Numbered from the stretch's first letter, positions 23,599 through 40,024 are shown. The stretch: 45,000 bases of DNA from Stutzerimonas stutzeri (GCF_009789555.1 NZ_CP046902.1:1-45000), one strand, 5' to 3'. The notes: generated by a model from the sequence alone, not told the origin. Made by a program: numbers and translations.

Positions 23599-24792
23599 TT
23601 ATTCGATGATCTTGGCAACCACGCCGGCGCCAACGGTACGACCACCTTCGCGAATCGCGAAGCGCAGGCCGTCTTCCATGGCGATCGGAGCGATCAGGGT
23701 GACAACCATCTTGATGTTGTCGCCCGGCATGACCATCTCAACGCCTTCCGGCAGTTCGCAGTTACCGGTCACGTCAGTGGTACGGAAGTAGAACTGCGGA
23801 CGGTAGCCTTTGAAGAACGGCGTGTGACGACCGCCTTCTTCCTTGCTCAGTACGTAGACTTCGCCTTCGAACTTGGTGTGCGGCTTGATGGTGCCCGGCT
23901 TGGCCAGAACCTGGCCACGCTCGACGTCATCACGCTTGGTGCCGCGCAGCAGCACGCCAACGTTCTCACCAGCACGACCTTCGTCGAGCAGCTTGCGGAA
24001 CATTTCAACGCCGGTGCAGGTGGTCTTGGTCGTGGCACGGATACCGACGATCTCGATTTCTTCCTGAACCTTGACGATGCCGCGCTCGACACGACCGGTC
24101 ACTACGGTACCGCGGCCGGAGATCGAGAACACGTCTTCGATCGGCATCAGGAACGGCTTGTCGATGGCACGCTCGGGCTCCGGAATGTAGCTGTCCAGAG
24201 TCTCGACCAGCTTGCGCACGGCCGATACGCCCATCTCGTTGTCGTCCTGGCCGTTCAGAGCCATCAGAGCCGAACCGATGATGATCGGCGTGTCGTCACC
24301 CGGGAAGTCGTAGGTCGACAGCAGGTCACGCACTTCCATCTCGACCAGTTCCAGCAGCTCGGCGTCGTCCACCATGTCTGCCTTGTTCAGGAAGACAACG
24401 ATGTAAGGAACGCCAACCTGGCGGGACAGCAGGATGTGCTCACGCGTCTGCGGCATCGGGCCGTCAGCTGCCGAGCAAACCAGGATCGCGCCGTCCATCT
24501 GCGCAGCACCGGTGATCATGTTCTTCACATAGTCAGCGTGACCTGGGCAGTCAACGTGGGCGTAGTGACGGATCGAGGAATCGTATTCAACGTGGGAGGT
24601 GTTGATGGTGATACCACGAGCCTTCTCTTCCGGCGCGTTGTCGATCTGCGAGAAATCACGCGCAGAGCCGCCCCACGTCTCAGCACAGACCTTGGTCAGC
24701 GCTGCGGTGAGCGTGGTCTTGCCATGGTCAACGTGACCAATGGTGCCGACGTTCAGGTGCGGTTTGTTACGTTCGAATTTTTCTTTAGCCAC
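23599..24792 (-). CDS. tufA: Elongation factor Tu, copy A
   Basis: 397 residues, with a predicted protein identical to tufB at 40069-41262. GTPase motifs: GHVDHGKT (19-26), DCPGH (81-85), NKAD (136-139). Domains 2 and 3 follow. It carries aminoacyl-tRNA to the ribosome. It starts with GTG (tufB uses ATG) with AGAGG 9 bases upstream. The two genes differ at about ten of 1,194 positions by eye, seven of them in the 3'-most 343 bases. It is the last gene of the str operon, 30 bases after fusA, and ends in a terminator. Confidence 0.98.
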   Translation of the reverse strand: MAKEKFERNKPHLNVGTIGHVDHGKTTLTAALTKVCAETWGGSARDFSQIDNAPEEKARGITINTSHVEYDSSIRHYAHVDCPGHADYVKNMITGAAQMDGAILVCSAADGPMPQTREHILLSRQVGVPYIVVFLNKADMVDDAELLELVEMEVRDLLSTYDFPGDDTPIIIGSALMALNGQDDNEMGVSAVRKLVETLDSYIPEPERAIDKPFLMPIEDVFSISGRGTVVTGRVERGIVKVQEEIEIVGIRATTKTTCTGVEMFRKLLDEGRAGENVGVLLRGTKRDDVERGQVLAKPGTIKPHTKFEGEVYVLSKEEGGRHTPFFKGYRPQFYFRTTDVTGNCELPEGVEMVMPGDNIKMVVTLIAPIAMEDGLRFAIREGGRTVGAGVVAKIIE

Positions 24793-24822
24793 GACAGTAA
24801 ACCTCTTACTTAAAGGGCTGAA

Positions 24823-26925
24823 TCAACCTTGTTTTTTAACGATCGCTTCGACGATGTTCGCCGGAGCCTCGGAGTATTTCGAGAATTCCATGGAGTAGCT
24901 GGCGCGACCCTGAGACATGGAACGGACGTCGGTCGCATAACCGAACATCTCGCCCAGCGGCACTTCGGCACGGATAACCTTGCCGGACACCGAATCTTCC
25001 ATACCCTGGATCAGACCGCGACGACGGTTCAGGTCACCCATCACGTCACCCATGTAGTCCTCTGGCGTTACAACTTCGACCTTCATGATCGGCTCAAGCA
25101 CTACAGCGCCACCCTTCTGGGACAGCTGCTTGGTCGCCATGGAAGCCGCTACCTTGAACGCCATCTCGTTGGAGTCGACGTCGTGGTAAGAGCCATCGAA
25201 AACCGTGGCCTTCAGACCGATGAGCGGATAGCCGGCCACAACGCCGTTCTTCATCTGCTCTTCGATACCTTTCTGGATGGCCGGAATGTATTCCTTCGGA
25301 ATCACACCACCCACAACCTCGTTAACGAACTGCAGCCCTTCCTGACCTTCGTCAGCAGGCGCGAAGCGAACCCAGCAATGACCGAACTGGCCACGACCGC
25401 CGGACTGGCGCACGAACTTGCCTTCGATTTCGCAAGACTTGGTGATCTTCTCGCGATAGGAAACCTGCGGCTTGCCGATATTGGCGTCGACGTTGAACTC
25501 ACGACGCATACGGTCAACCAGGATGTCCAGGTGCAGCTCACCCATACCGGAAATGATCGTCTGGCCGGTTTCCTCGTCGGTCTTGACGCGGAACGACGGG
25601 TCTTCCTGAGCCAGTTTGCCCAGTGCGATACCCATCTTCTCCTGGTCAGCCTTGGTCTTCGGCTCGACCGCTACCGAAATAACCGGCTCCGGGAAGTCCA
25701 TACGCTCAAGGATGATCGGCTTCTCGATCGAGCAAAGGGTGTCACCGGTGGTGACGTCCTTCATGCCGATCAGCGCAGCGATATCGCCTGCACGGCATTC
25801 CTTGATCTCTTCACGCTGGTTGGCGTGCATCTGCACCATCCGACCGACGCGCTCTTTCTTGCCTTTCACCGAGTTCATGACCGAGTCACCGGACGCAAGC
25901 ACGCCGGAGTAGACGCGAGCGAAGGTCAAGGTACCCACGAACGGGTCGGTAGCGATCTTGAACGCCAACGCAGAGAACGGCTCGGAATCGTCAGCATGAC
26001 GCTCGTCGGTCTCTTCTTCGTTATCCGGATTGACACCCTGGATAGCCGGAATCTCGGTCGGCGCAGGCAGGAAGTCGATCACGGCATCGAGAACCAGCGG
26101 GACGCCCTTGTTCTTGAAGGACGAACCACAGACAGCCGGAACGATTTCGCAAGCGATGGTACGCTGGCGCAGGCCTTCCTTGATCTCTTCGATCGTAAGC
26201 TCGCCGCCTTCCAGGTACTTGTTCATCAGCTCTTCATTGGCCTCGGCTGCCGCCTCGATCATGTTCGAGCGATACTCTTCGGCCTGAGCCAGCAGTTCGG
26301 CAGGGATCTCTTCCTCACGGTAGGAGGTACCCTTGTCTTCCTCGTTCCAGTAGATAGCCTTCATCTTGATCAGATCGATCTGACCTTCGAAGTTATCCTC
26401 GGCGCCAATCGCAAGCTGCACCGGCACCGGGGTGTGACCCAGGCGCTGCTTGATCTGCGCGACGACGCGCAGGAAGTTGGCACCGGCACGGTCCATCTTG
26501 TTGACGTACACGATACGCGGGACGCCGTACTTGTTGGCCTGACGCCAAACAGTCTCGGACTGCGGCTCAACGCCGGACGTACCACAGAACACCACGACCG
26601 CGCCGTCGAGCACGCGCAGCGAGCGCTCGACTTCAATGGTGAAGTCGACGTGGCCGGGGGTGTCGATGACGTTTACGCGATACTTGTCGAACTGGCCACG
26701 CGAACCTTGCCAGAAGGTCGTCACGGCAGCAGACGTAATGGTGATTCCGCGCTCTTGCTCCTGCACCATCCAGTCAGTGGTCGCGGCACCGTCGTGCACT
26801 TCGCCCATCTTGTGGCTGAGGCCTGTGTAGAACAGAATCCGCTCCGTGGTCGTGGTCTTGCCTGCGTCCACGTGGGCGCAGATACCAATGTTACGGTAGC
26901 GGTTAATCGGAGTATTACGAGCCAT
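24823..26925 (-). CDS. fusA: Elongation factor G
   Basis: 700 residues, starting MARNTPINRYRNIGICAHVD. The GTPase P-loop AHVDAGKT is at 17-24, followed by DTPGHVD and NKMD motifs in domain I, then domains II-V; domain IV holds GQFGHCWVRF. It drives translocation after peptide-bond formation and ribosome recycling with RRF. It is located between rpsG and tufA, the canonical str position. It has the length of ordinary EF-G. Confidence 0.98.
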   Translation of the reverse strand: MARNTPINRYRNIGICAHVDAGKTTTTERILFYTGLSHKMGEVHDGAATTDWMVQEQERGITITSAAVTTFWQGSRGQFDKYRVNVIDTPGHVDFTIEVERSLRVLDGAVVVFCGTSGVEPQSETVWRQANKYGVPRIVYVNKMDRAGANFLRVVAQIKQRLGHTPVPVQLAIGAEDNFEGQIDLIKMKAIYWNEEDKGTSYREEEIPAELLAQAEEYRSNMIEAAAEANEELMNKYLEGGELTIEEIKEGLRQRTIACEIVPAVCGSSFKNKGVPLVLDAVIDFLPAPTEIPAIQGVNPDNEEETDERHADDSEPFSALAFKIATDPFVGTLTFARVYSGVLASGDSVMNSVKGKKERVGRMVQMHANQREEIKECRAGDIAALIGMKDVTTGDTLCSIEKPIILERMDFPEPVISVAVEPKTKADQEKMGIALGKLAQEDPSFRVKTDEETGQTIISGMGELHLDILVDRMRREFNVDANIGKPQVSYREKITKSCEIEGKFVRQSGGRGQFGHCWVRFAPADEGQEGLQFVNEVVGGVIPKEYIPAIQKGIEEQMKNGVVAGYPLIGLKATVFDGSYHDVDSNEMAFKVAASMATKQLSQKGGAVVLEPIMKVEVVTPEDYMGDVMGDLNRRRGLIQGMEDSVSGKVIRAEVPLGEMFGYATDVRSMSQGRASYSMEFSKYSEAPANIVEAIVKKQG

Positions 26926-26955
26926 AAAGCCCTCGCGAGTTGTTGACGCTGAAAA

Positions 26956-27426
26956 TTAGAAGCGGTAGTGCGAGAACGCCTTGTTGGCTTCAGCCATACG
27001 GTGCACATCTTCACGCTTCTTGACAGCAGCGCCTTTACCTTCGAATGCATCCACCAGCTCACCCGCCAGACGCAGGGCCATGGATTTCTCGCCACGCTTG
27101 CGCGCAGCATCTACCAACCAACGCATAGCCAAGGCGTTACGACGGGAAGGGCGAACTTCGACCGGAACCTGATAAGTCGCACCACCTACACGGCGAGACT
27201 TCACTTCGACCAGCGGAGCGATGGCGTCGAGTGCTTTTTCGAAGATTTCCAGGGGATCGCTGTTCTTGCGCTCTTTGACCTTGTCCAGAGCACCATAAAC
27301 GATACGCTCGGCAACGGCTTTCTTGCCGCTCTCCATCACGTGGTTCATGAACTTGGCAAGGATCAGACTTCCGTACTTCGGATCGTCAAGGATCTCGCGC
27401 TTGGCTGCTACACGACGTCTTGGCAT
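26956..27426 (-). CDS. rpsG: Small-subunit ribosomal protein S7
   Basis: 156 residues, starting MPRRRVAAKREILDDPKYGS. The helical core VGGATYQVPVEVRPSRRNAL and the C-terminal ANKAFSHYRF are standard. S7 organises the 30S head and E-site, and represses the str operon in E. coli. The gap to rpsL (97 bases) is AT-rich at its rpsL end and shows no clear hairpin. Confidence 0.97.
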   Translation of the reverse strand: MPRRRVAAKREILDDPKYGSLILAKFMNHVMESGKKAVAERIVYGALDKVKERKNSDPLEIFEKALDAIAPLVEVKSRRVGGATYQVPVEVRPSRRNALAMRWLVDAARKRGEKSMALRLAGELVDAFEGKGAAVKKREDVHRMAEANKAFSHYRF

Positions 27427-27523
27427 TGATAAGCCCTCAAACGGTCTTCAGGTTAGCTCGGGACTATAACGATGAGGTTACGCCCGACCTTACTCTTATC
27501 GACTCAAATAAATAAAAATACGA

Positions 27524-27895
27524 TTATTTCGGACGCTTGGCGCCGTACTTGGAACGGCCCTGCTTACGATCCTTGACACCGGAGGTATCCAGCGAACCGC
27601 GAACGGTGTGATAGCGCACACCCGGAAGGTCTTTTACACGACCGCCACGGATCAGCACGACACTGTGCTCTTGCAGGTTATGACCTTCACCACCGATATA
27701 GGAGGCGACTTCAAAACCGTTGGTCAGACGAACACGGCATACTTTACGCAGTGCAGAGTTCGGTTTCTTTGGCGTGGTGGTGTACACACGGGTGCACACG
27801 CCACGGCGTTGCGGGCAGTTCTGCAGCGCAGGGACGTCGCTTTTCTCGACGACGCGCTTGCGCGGCTGGCGTACCAGCTGGTTGATCGTTGCCAT
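27524..27895 (-). CDS. rpsL: Small-subunit ribosomal protein S12
   Basis: 123 residues, starting MATINQLVRQPRKRVVEKSD. K43 (TPKKPNSALRK) and K88 (GRVKDLPG) are both lysine, the streptomycin-sensitive state. D89 is the conserved Asp that RimO methylthiolates in E. coli (numbered 88 there without Met). S12 monitors codon-anticodon pairing. It is the first gene of the str operon, behind a promoter and a terminator-like leader hairpin. Confidence 0.97.
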   Translation of the reverse strand: MATINQLVRQPRKRVVEKSDVPALQNCPQRRGVCTRVYTTTPKKPNSALRKVCRVRLTNGFEVASYIGGEGHNLQEHSVVLIRGGRVKDLPGVRYHTVRGSLDTSGVKDRKQGRSKYGAKRPK

Positions 27896-27929
27896 CTACT
27901 AGCTCCACTGTTGTCTTTCGACACAAACG

Positions 27930-27957
27930 AAAAATGGCAGGGCGCAAAGCCCCGCCA
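27930..27957 (-). promoter_or_regulatory. Terminator-like leader hairpin of the str operon (rpsL leader)
   Basis: On the minus strand, TGGCGGGGC pairs with GCCCTGCCA (9 pairs, one G-T), a 5-base loop, then T5. It begins about 10 bases after the expected transcription start and ends 35 bases before the rpsL ATG, so it is placed to attenuate. A conserved rpsL leader RNA has been described in Pseudomonas (Rfam rpsL_psuedo); this may be that element, which I cannot verify here. Confidence 0.6.
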
Positions 27958-27972
27958 AATTAGGGGTACAAG

Positions 27973-28001
27973 AGTCTAAAGAGCTTCTTGCACACCGTCA
28001 A
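27973..28001 (-). promoter_or_regulatory. str operon promoter
   Basis: On the minus strand, TTGACG (27996-28001), a 17-base spacer, then TAGACT (27973-27978). It sits 35 bases past the rpoC stop and 5 bases after a GC-rich hairpin (28007-28026), so rpsL can be transcribed independently of rpoBC. Confidence 0.75.
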
Positions 28002-28006
28002 GGCAC

Positions 28007-28026
28007 GCCCCGACTTGCATCGGGGC
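28007..28026 (-). terminator. Hairpin just after rpoC (weak terminator)
   Basis: A 7-base perfect GC-rich stem (28007-28013 with 28020-28026) with a 6-base loop, 10 bases past the rpoC stop. No T-tract follows on the minus strand, so read-through from rpoC into the str operon is likely. Confidence 0.45.
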
Positions 28027-28035
28027 AGCCTCCAA

Positions 28036-32235
<4,200 letters not shown>

Positions 32236-32300
32236 GGCCTTTCCTCCTCACGGACCTGCGGCGACCGACTGATGCCGGGCGCCGCTTAGGCGGTGCGTGG

Positions 32301-36371
<4,071 letters not shown>

Positions 36372-36436
36372 CAGCGTTCCCCAGCTTGGTCACCTGCTTG
36401 TTTGGCCTCTCCCGACGGGAGCAGCCAGAAAATCTT

Positions 36437-36472
36437 GCGAATCCCATGATTCGCACCGCCCATCGGGGCGGT
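36437..36472 (-). promoter_or_regulatory. Tandem hairpins in the rpoB 5' untranslated region
   Basis: Two adjacent perfect 7-base stems: 36437-36443 with 36448-36454, and 36455-36461 with 36466-36472, each with a 4-base loop and no spacer between them. They lie between the rplL-rpoB terminator and rpoB. In E. coli this intercistronic region contains an RNase III processing structure; a similar role here is inference. Confidence 0.5.
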
Positions 36473-36515
36473 TTCCCGTTTCAGCCGCCCGATAAACATC
36501 AAGCAGCTATAACGG

Positions 36516-36544
36516 AAAAAGGCCGGTGGCAAAAGCCACCAGCC
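36516..36544 (-). terminator. Attenuator-like terminator between rplL and rpoB
   Basis: On the minus strand a 10-pair stem (one T-G pair; 36521-36530 with 36535-36544), a TTTT loop, then T5. It has full terminator features yet lies inside the rplJL-rpoBC operon, 45 bases after rplL. It would make many more L7/L12 transcripts than rpoB transcripts, as the known E. coli rplL-rpoB attenuator does. Confidence 0.85.
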
Positions 36545-36589
36545 ATCAGCCTTACGCGAGTCGCTTCGGCTGTAGACGCAAGGTCGTGC

Positions 36590-36958
36590 TTACTTGAGCT
36601 CGACTTTGGCGCCAGCCTCTTCCAGAGCCTTCTTGGCTGCTTCGGCTTCGTCCTTCGAAACGCCTTCCTTGACCACGCCCGGGGCGCCGTCAACGACTGC
36701 CTTGGCTTCTTTCAGGCCCAGGCCGGTCAGTTCGCGAACTGCCTTGATCACGTTCACTTTCTTCTCGCCAGCTTCAGCCAGAACGACGGTGAACTCGGTC
36801 TGCTCTTCGGCAGCGGCAGCAGCCGGGCCAGCAGCAGCAACAGTGGCAGCAGCGGCAGTAACGCCGAACTTCTCTTCCATTGCCTTGATCAGTTCAACAA
36901 CCTGCATCACGGACATTTCGGAAACGGCGTTGATGATGTCTTCGTTGGTCAGAGCCAT
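36590..36958 (-). CDS. rplL: Large-subunit ribosomal protein L7/L12
   Basis: 122 residues from ATG 36958 (MALTNEDIINAVSEMSVMQV). The N-terminal dimer/L10-binding helices span about 1-30, an Ala/Gly-rich hinge about 34-50, and the C-terminal factor-binding domain ends GVSKDEAEAAKKALEEAGAK. An upstream in-frame start 13 codons earlier is rejected. It is the multi-copy stalk that recruits elongation factors. It is 77 bases after rplJ. Confidence 0.97.
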   Translation of the reverse strand: MALTNEDIINAVSEMSVMQVVELIKAMEEKFGVTAAAATVAAAGPAAAAAEEQTEFTVVLAEAGEKKVNVIKAVRELTGLGLKEAKAVVDGAPGVVKEGVSKDEAEAAKKALEEAGAKVELK

Positions 36959-37035
36959 GACTCTAGTTCCTGTATATAGGTGACGGCCTGCGGCCATCTA
37001 AATCAAAATGAAATTCGAAAGTTGCCTTGCGCGCC

Positions 37036-37536
37036 TTAGGCCGCAGCGGCTTCCTTCTGGTCGCGAACGGCCGCCAGAGTACGAGCCAGCTTGCTGGTAG
37101 CGCCTTGAATCACGCTCATCAGCTGGGAAATAGCTTCGTCATAGGTCGGCAGGGTTGCCAAAGCGTCGATCTGGTTGGCTGCGATGAACTGACCCTCGAA
37201 CGCAGCAGCCTTGATCTCGAACTTGTCCTGGCCCTTGGCGAACTCCTTGAAAATACGAGCAGCGGCGCCCGGATGTTCGTTGGAGAAAGCGATAAGGGTC
37301 GGGCCTTTGAACACGTCGCTGAGCACATCGTACTGAGTGCCTTCAACGGCGCGGCGCAGCAAGGTGTTACGTACGACACGTACGTAGACACCCGCTTCGC
37401 GGGCCTCTTTACGGAGTCCGGTCATGGCTCCCACGGTCACGCCACGGGCATCAGCCACGACAGCGGACAGGGCAGCTTTGGCAGCCTCGTTGACTTCAGC
37501 GACGATGGCTTTCTTGTCTTCGAGTTTGATTGCCAC
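37036..37536 (-). CDS. rplJ: Large-subunit ribosomal protein L10
   Basis: 166 residues, starting with GTG at 37536 (MAIKLEDKKAIVAEVNEAAK), with AGGAG 9 bases upstream. The rRNA-binding domain is N-terminal and the C-terminal helix, which carries the L7/L12 dimers, ends in an Ala-rich tail. L10 with L12 represses this operon in many bacteria by binding the leader, and a 210-base leader precedes this gene. Confidence 0.97.
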   Translation of the reverse strand: MAIKLEDKKAIVAEVNEAAKAALSAVVADARGVTVGAMTGLRKEAREAGVYVRVVRNTLLRRAVEGTQYDVLSDVFKGPTLIAFSNEHPGAAARIFKEFAKGQDKFEIKAAAFEGQFIAANQIDALATLPTYDEAISQLMSVIQGATSKLARTLAAVRDQKEAAAA

Positions 37537-37735
37537 GGGTTTTTACTCCTGGATGTTACCGGTTCGCCCAGTCGAAACTGGACGGGTTTTGGTGTCTGAT
37601 TCGGTACGAATCGGGAGCACCTCTGCGTAGGCTGGACAAAGCGAACTTCGAACGGTTTAAGGCTTGCGCCGCCTACGGTCTTGGATAGCCCCCGCCAGGC
37701 AGGGACCCCAATCTGTAGCGCCCCGCTGAGCGGAG
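37537..37735 (-). promoter_or_regulatory. Untranslated leader of rplJ (probable L10 autoregulatory leader)
   Basis: The 210-base gap between rplA and rplJ holds no gene. Just after rplA is a strong stem (GCGCTCCGC with GCGGGGCGC, one T-G pair) without a T-tract, and several shorter GC-rich stems follow. The position fits the L10-leader family found in many bacteria, which binds the L10-L12 complex. I could not confirm the kink-turn consensus by eye. Confidence 0.55.
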
Positions 37736-37746
37736 CGCCAAATACC

Positions 37747-38442
37747 TTATGCCTCGAGAGAAGCCTGATCGATGATCAGCCCCGGACCCATGGTGGTGCT
37801 CAAGGTCACGCGTTTGACATAGATACCTTTGGACGTGGACGGCTTCAGACGCTTGAGGTCGGACAGCAGCGCCTCGACGTTCTGCTTCAGCTGACCAGCC
37901 TCGAAACCAACCTTACCTACGGAGGTATGGATGATGCCGTTCTTATCGGTACGGAAACGTACCTGACCGGCCTTGGCGTTCTTGACGGCGGTCGCAACGT
38001 CCGGCGTCACGGTACCAACCTTCGGGTTAGGCATCAGGCCACGCGGGCCGAGAATCTGACCCAACTGGCCGACTACACGCATCGCATCCGGAGAAGCGAT
38101 GACGACGTCGTAGTTCAGGTCGCCGCCTTTCATTTCGGCAGCCAGCTCGTCCATGCCAACGCGATCAGCGCCCGCAGCCAGAGCAGCTTCAGCAGCCGGG
38201 CCCTGGGTGAACACCGCAACGCGAACGGTCTTGCCGGTACCGTTCGGCAGAACGGTAGCGCCACGCACAACCTGATCGGATTTACGCGGATCGACACCCA
38301 GGTTGATGGCGATATCGAAGGACTCGGTGAACTTTACAGCCGACAGCTGGGCCAGCAGCGTAGCGGCGTCTTCGAACGCGTACTGCTTGCCAGCTTCGAT
38401 CTTCTCGGCGAAAGCCTTCTGACGCTTGGTCAACTTAGCCAT
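37747..38442 (-). CDS. rplA: Large-subunit ribosomal protein L1
   Basis: 231 residues, starting MAKLTKRQKAFAEKIEAGKQ. The signature GPRGLMPNPKVGTVTPDV is intact. L1 forms the mobile stalk at the E-site and represses rplK-rplA translation in E. coli. Its ATG shares one base with the rplK stop (TAATG), which supports coupling. Confidence 0.97.
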   Translation of the reverse strand: MAKLTKRQKAFAEKIEAGKQYAFEDAATLLAQLSAVKFTESFDIAINLGVDPRKSDQVVRGATVLPNGTGKTVRVAVFTQGPAAEAALAAGADRVGMDELAAEMKGGDLNYDVVIASPDAMRVVGQLGQILGPRGLMPNPKVGTVTPDVATAVKNAKAGQVRFRTDKNGIIHTSVGKVGFEAGQLKQNVEALLSDLKRLKPSTSKGIYVKRVTLSTTMGPGLIIDQASLEA

Positions 38443-38873
38443 TACACACCCTCCACGGTCAGGCCCATGCTGCGAGCGGAGCCGGCGATGGTACGCACGG
38501 CAGCCTCGAGATCAGCAGCGGTAAGATCAGCGTTCTTGGTCTTCGCGATCTCTTCCAGCTGCGCACGCGTCACGGTGCCGACCTTCTGGGTGTTCGGACG
38601 AGCAGAACCACTAGTGATGCCAGCCGCCTTCTTCAGCAGAACGGCAGCAGGCGTGCTCTTGGTCTCGAAGGTGAAACTGCGGTCGCTATATACGGTGATG
38701 ATCACCGGCGTCGGCAGACCCGCTTCCTGACCTTGAGTACGGGCATTGAATGCCTTGCAGAATTCCATGATGTTCACACCATGCTGACCCAGTGCAGGAC
38801 CAACAGGCGGCGACGGGTTGGCCTGACCGGCCTTTACCTGAAGCTTGATATAAGCTTGAATCTTCTTAGCCAT
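38442..38873 (-). CDS. rplK: Large-subunit ribosomal protein L11
   Basis: 143 residues, starting MAKKIQAYIKLQVKAGQANP. The N-terminal part has PPVGPALGQHGVNIMEFCKA, and the C-terminal rRNA-binding part ends ARSMGLTVEGV. L11 forms the GTPase-associated centre and is needed for RelA activation. It is the first gene of its operon, separated from nusG by a terminator. Confidence 0.97.
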   Translation of the reverse strand: MAKKIQAYIKLQVKAGQANPSPPVGPALGQHGVNIMEFCKAFNARTQGQEAGLPTPVIITVYSDRSFTFETKSTPAAVLLKKAAGITSGSARPNTQKVGTVTRAQLEEIAKTKNADLTAADLEAAVRTIAGSARSMGLTVEGV

Positions 38874-38912
38874 AACTACTCCGTTGCGGGTGTTAGCGCC
38901 TTGCGGCTCCCC

Positions 38913-38941
38913 TATCTACTTGAATATCCCAGTGACGACAA
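38913..38941 (-). promoter_or_regulatory. Weak candidate promoter of the rplK operon
   Basis: On the minus strand, TTGTCG (38936-38941), a 17-base spacer, then TAGATA (38913-38918) and a GC-rich GGGGAGCCGC stretch. The -10 matches only three of six positions; the placement right behind the nusG terminator is the main support. Confidence 0.35.
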
Positions 38942-38967
38942 AACCCCGCAGCCATCAGCTGCGGGGT
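38938..38967 (-). terminator. Terminator between nusG and rplK
   Basis: A perfect 10-base stem (38943-38952 with 38958-38967), a 5-base loop and a T4 tract on the minus strand, 18 bases past the nusG stop. It separates the tufB-secE-nusG unit from the rplK unit. Confidence 0.85.
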
Positions 38968-38985
38968 GGGGGATGCTTTCTTCAG

Positions 38986-39519
38986 CTAGACCTTCTCGAC
39001 CTGGCTGAACTCCAACTCTACCGGCGTCGAGCGACCGAAGATGAGAACAGCCACCTGAATACGGCTCTTCTCGTAATTGACCTCTTCAACCACACCGTTG
39101 AAATCCGCGAAAGGACCATCGGCGACCCGAACAACCTCACCCGGCTCGAACAAGGTCTTGGGCTTCGGCTTGTCGCTACCGTCTGCGACGCGACGCAGAA
39201 TAGCCTCGGCTTCCTTGTCGGTGATTGGTGCAGGCTTATCGGCAGTACCACCAATGAAACCCATCACTCGGGGCGTATCTTTGACCAAGTGCCAGGCACC
39301 TTCGGTCATATCCATCTGGACAAGAACGTAACCCGGGAAGAATTTGCGCTCGCTTTTGCGCTTCTGCCCATTACGCATCTCGACCACTTCTTCAGTGGGA
39401 ACCAGGATCTCGCCGAAATGATCTTCCATGCCGGCAAGCTTGATACGCTCGATCAGCGAGCGCATGACATGCTTCTCGTAACCCGAGTAAGCATGAACCA
39501 CATACCAACGCTTAGCCAC
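38986..39519 (-). CDS. nusG: Transcription elongation/antitermination factor NusG
   Basis: 177 residues, starting with GTG at 39519 (MAKRWYVVHAYSGYEKHVM). The NGN domain (about 1-120) binds the RNA polymerase clamp and contains KRKSERKFFPGYVLVQMDM. The KOW domain (about 125-177, FEPGEVVRVADGPFADFNGV) binds Rho or ribosomal protein S10, whose gene is in this window. It is 9 bases after secE. Confidence 0.98.
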   Translation of the reverse strand: MAKRWYVVHAYSGYEKHVMRSLIERIKLAGMEDHFGEILVPTEEVVEMRNGQKRKSERKFFPGYVLVQMDMTEGAWHLVKDTPRVMGFIGGTADKPAPITDKEAEAILRRVADGSDKPKPKTLFEPGEVVRVADGPFADFNGVVEEVNYEKSRIQVAVLIFGRSTPVELEFSQVEKV

Positions 39520-39528
39520 GGGACACCC

Positions 39529-39897
39529 TTAACCTACAACCATGGAAACCAGCCAACCGAGCAGGGAATCGAGCCCCCACAACAGCAGCGCCATAACCAG
39601 CACAACAGCCACGACTATCAAGGTGGTCTGAGTGGTTTCTTGCCGGGTCGGCCAAACGACCTTGCGAATCTCGACGCGCGCCTCTTTCAATAAAACGAAA
39701 AAGGAGCGACCTTTAGACGTCTGCAGCGCCACGAAGGCAGCGACCACAGCGAACGCGAGCATTGCGAGGACCCTATACAGAATCGGCTCTGCGGAGTAAT
39801 ACTGATTACCAACCACGGCCACAACTACCAAAGCAGCCACAACAAGCCACTTCACCAGATCGAAGCGCGTGTCTTTGGCTTCTGCTTTGACATTCAT
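39529..39897 (-). CDS. secE: Preprotein translocase subunit SecE
   Basis: 122 residues with three membrane segments (about 15-33, 40-58 and 92-115), the long three-helix form of Gammaproteobacteria. The conserved amphipathic stretch EARVEIRKVVWPTRQE (about 72-87) clamps SecY. It lies between tRNA-Trp and nusG, the standard position. Confidence 0.96.
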   Translation of the reverse strand: MNVKAEAKDTRFDLVKWLVVAALVVVAVVGNQYYSAEPILYRVLAMLAFAVVAAFVALQTSKGRSFFVLLKEARVEIRKVVWPTRQETTQTTLIVVAVVLVMALLLWGLDSLLGWLVSMVVG

Positions 39898-39940
39898 CTG
39901 CTAGAACCCTGTAAAAAACTGCCAATTTCGATATTGAAGT

Positions 39941-40016
39941 TGGCAGGCCAGGAGGGAATCGAACCCCCAACCTGCGGTTTTGGAGACCGCCGCTCTGCCA
40001 ATTGAGCTACTGGCCT
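39941..40016 (-). tRNA. trpT: tRNA-Trp (anticodon CCA)
   Basis: 76 bases with an encoded 3' CCA. The 7-base acceptor stem pairs fully (AGGCCAG with CTGGCCT), the T arm has GGTTCGATTCC, and the anticodon loop CTCCAAA reads CCA at 39981-39983. It lies between tufB and secE in the same transcript. Confidence 0.96.
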
Positions 40017-40024
40017 AACAAGAG

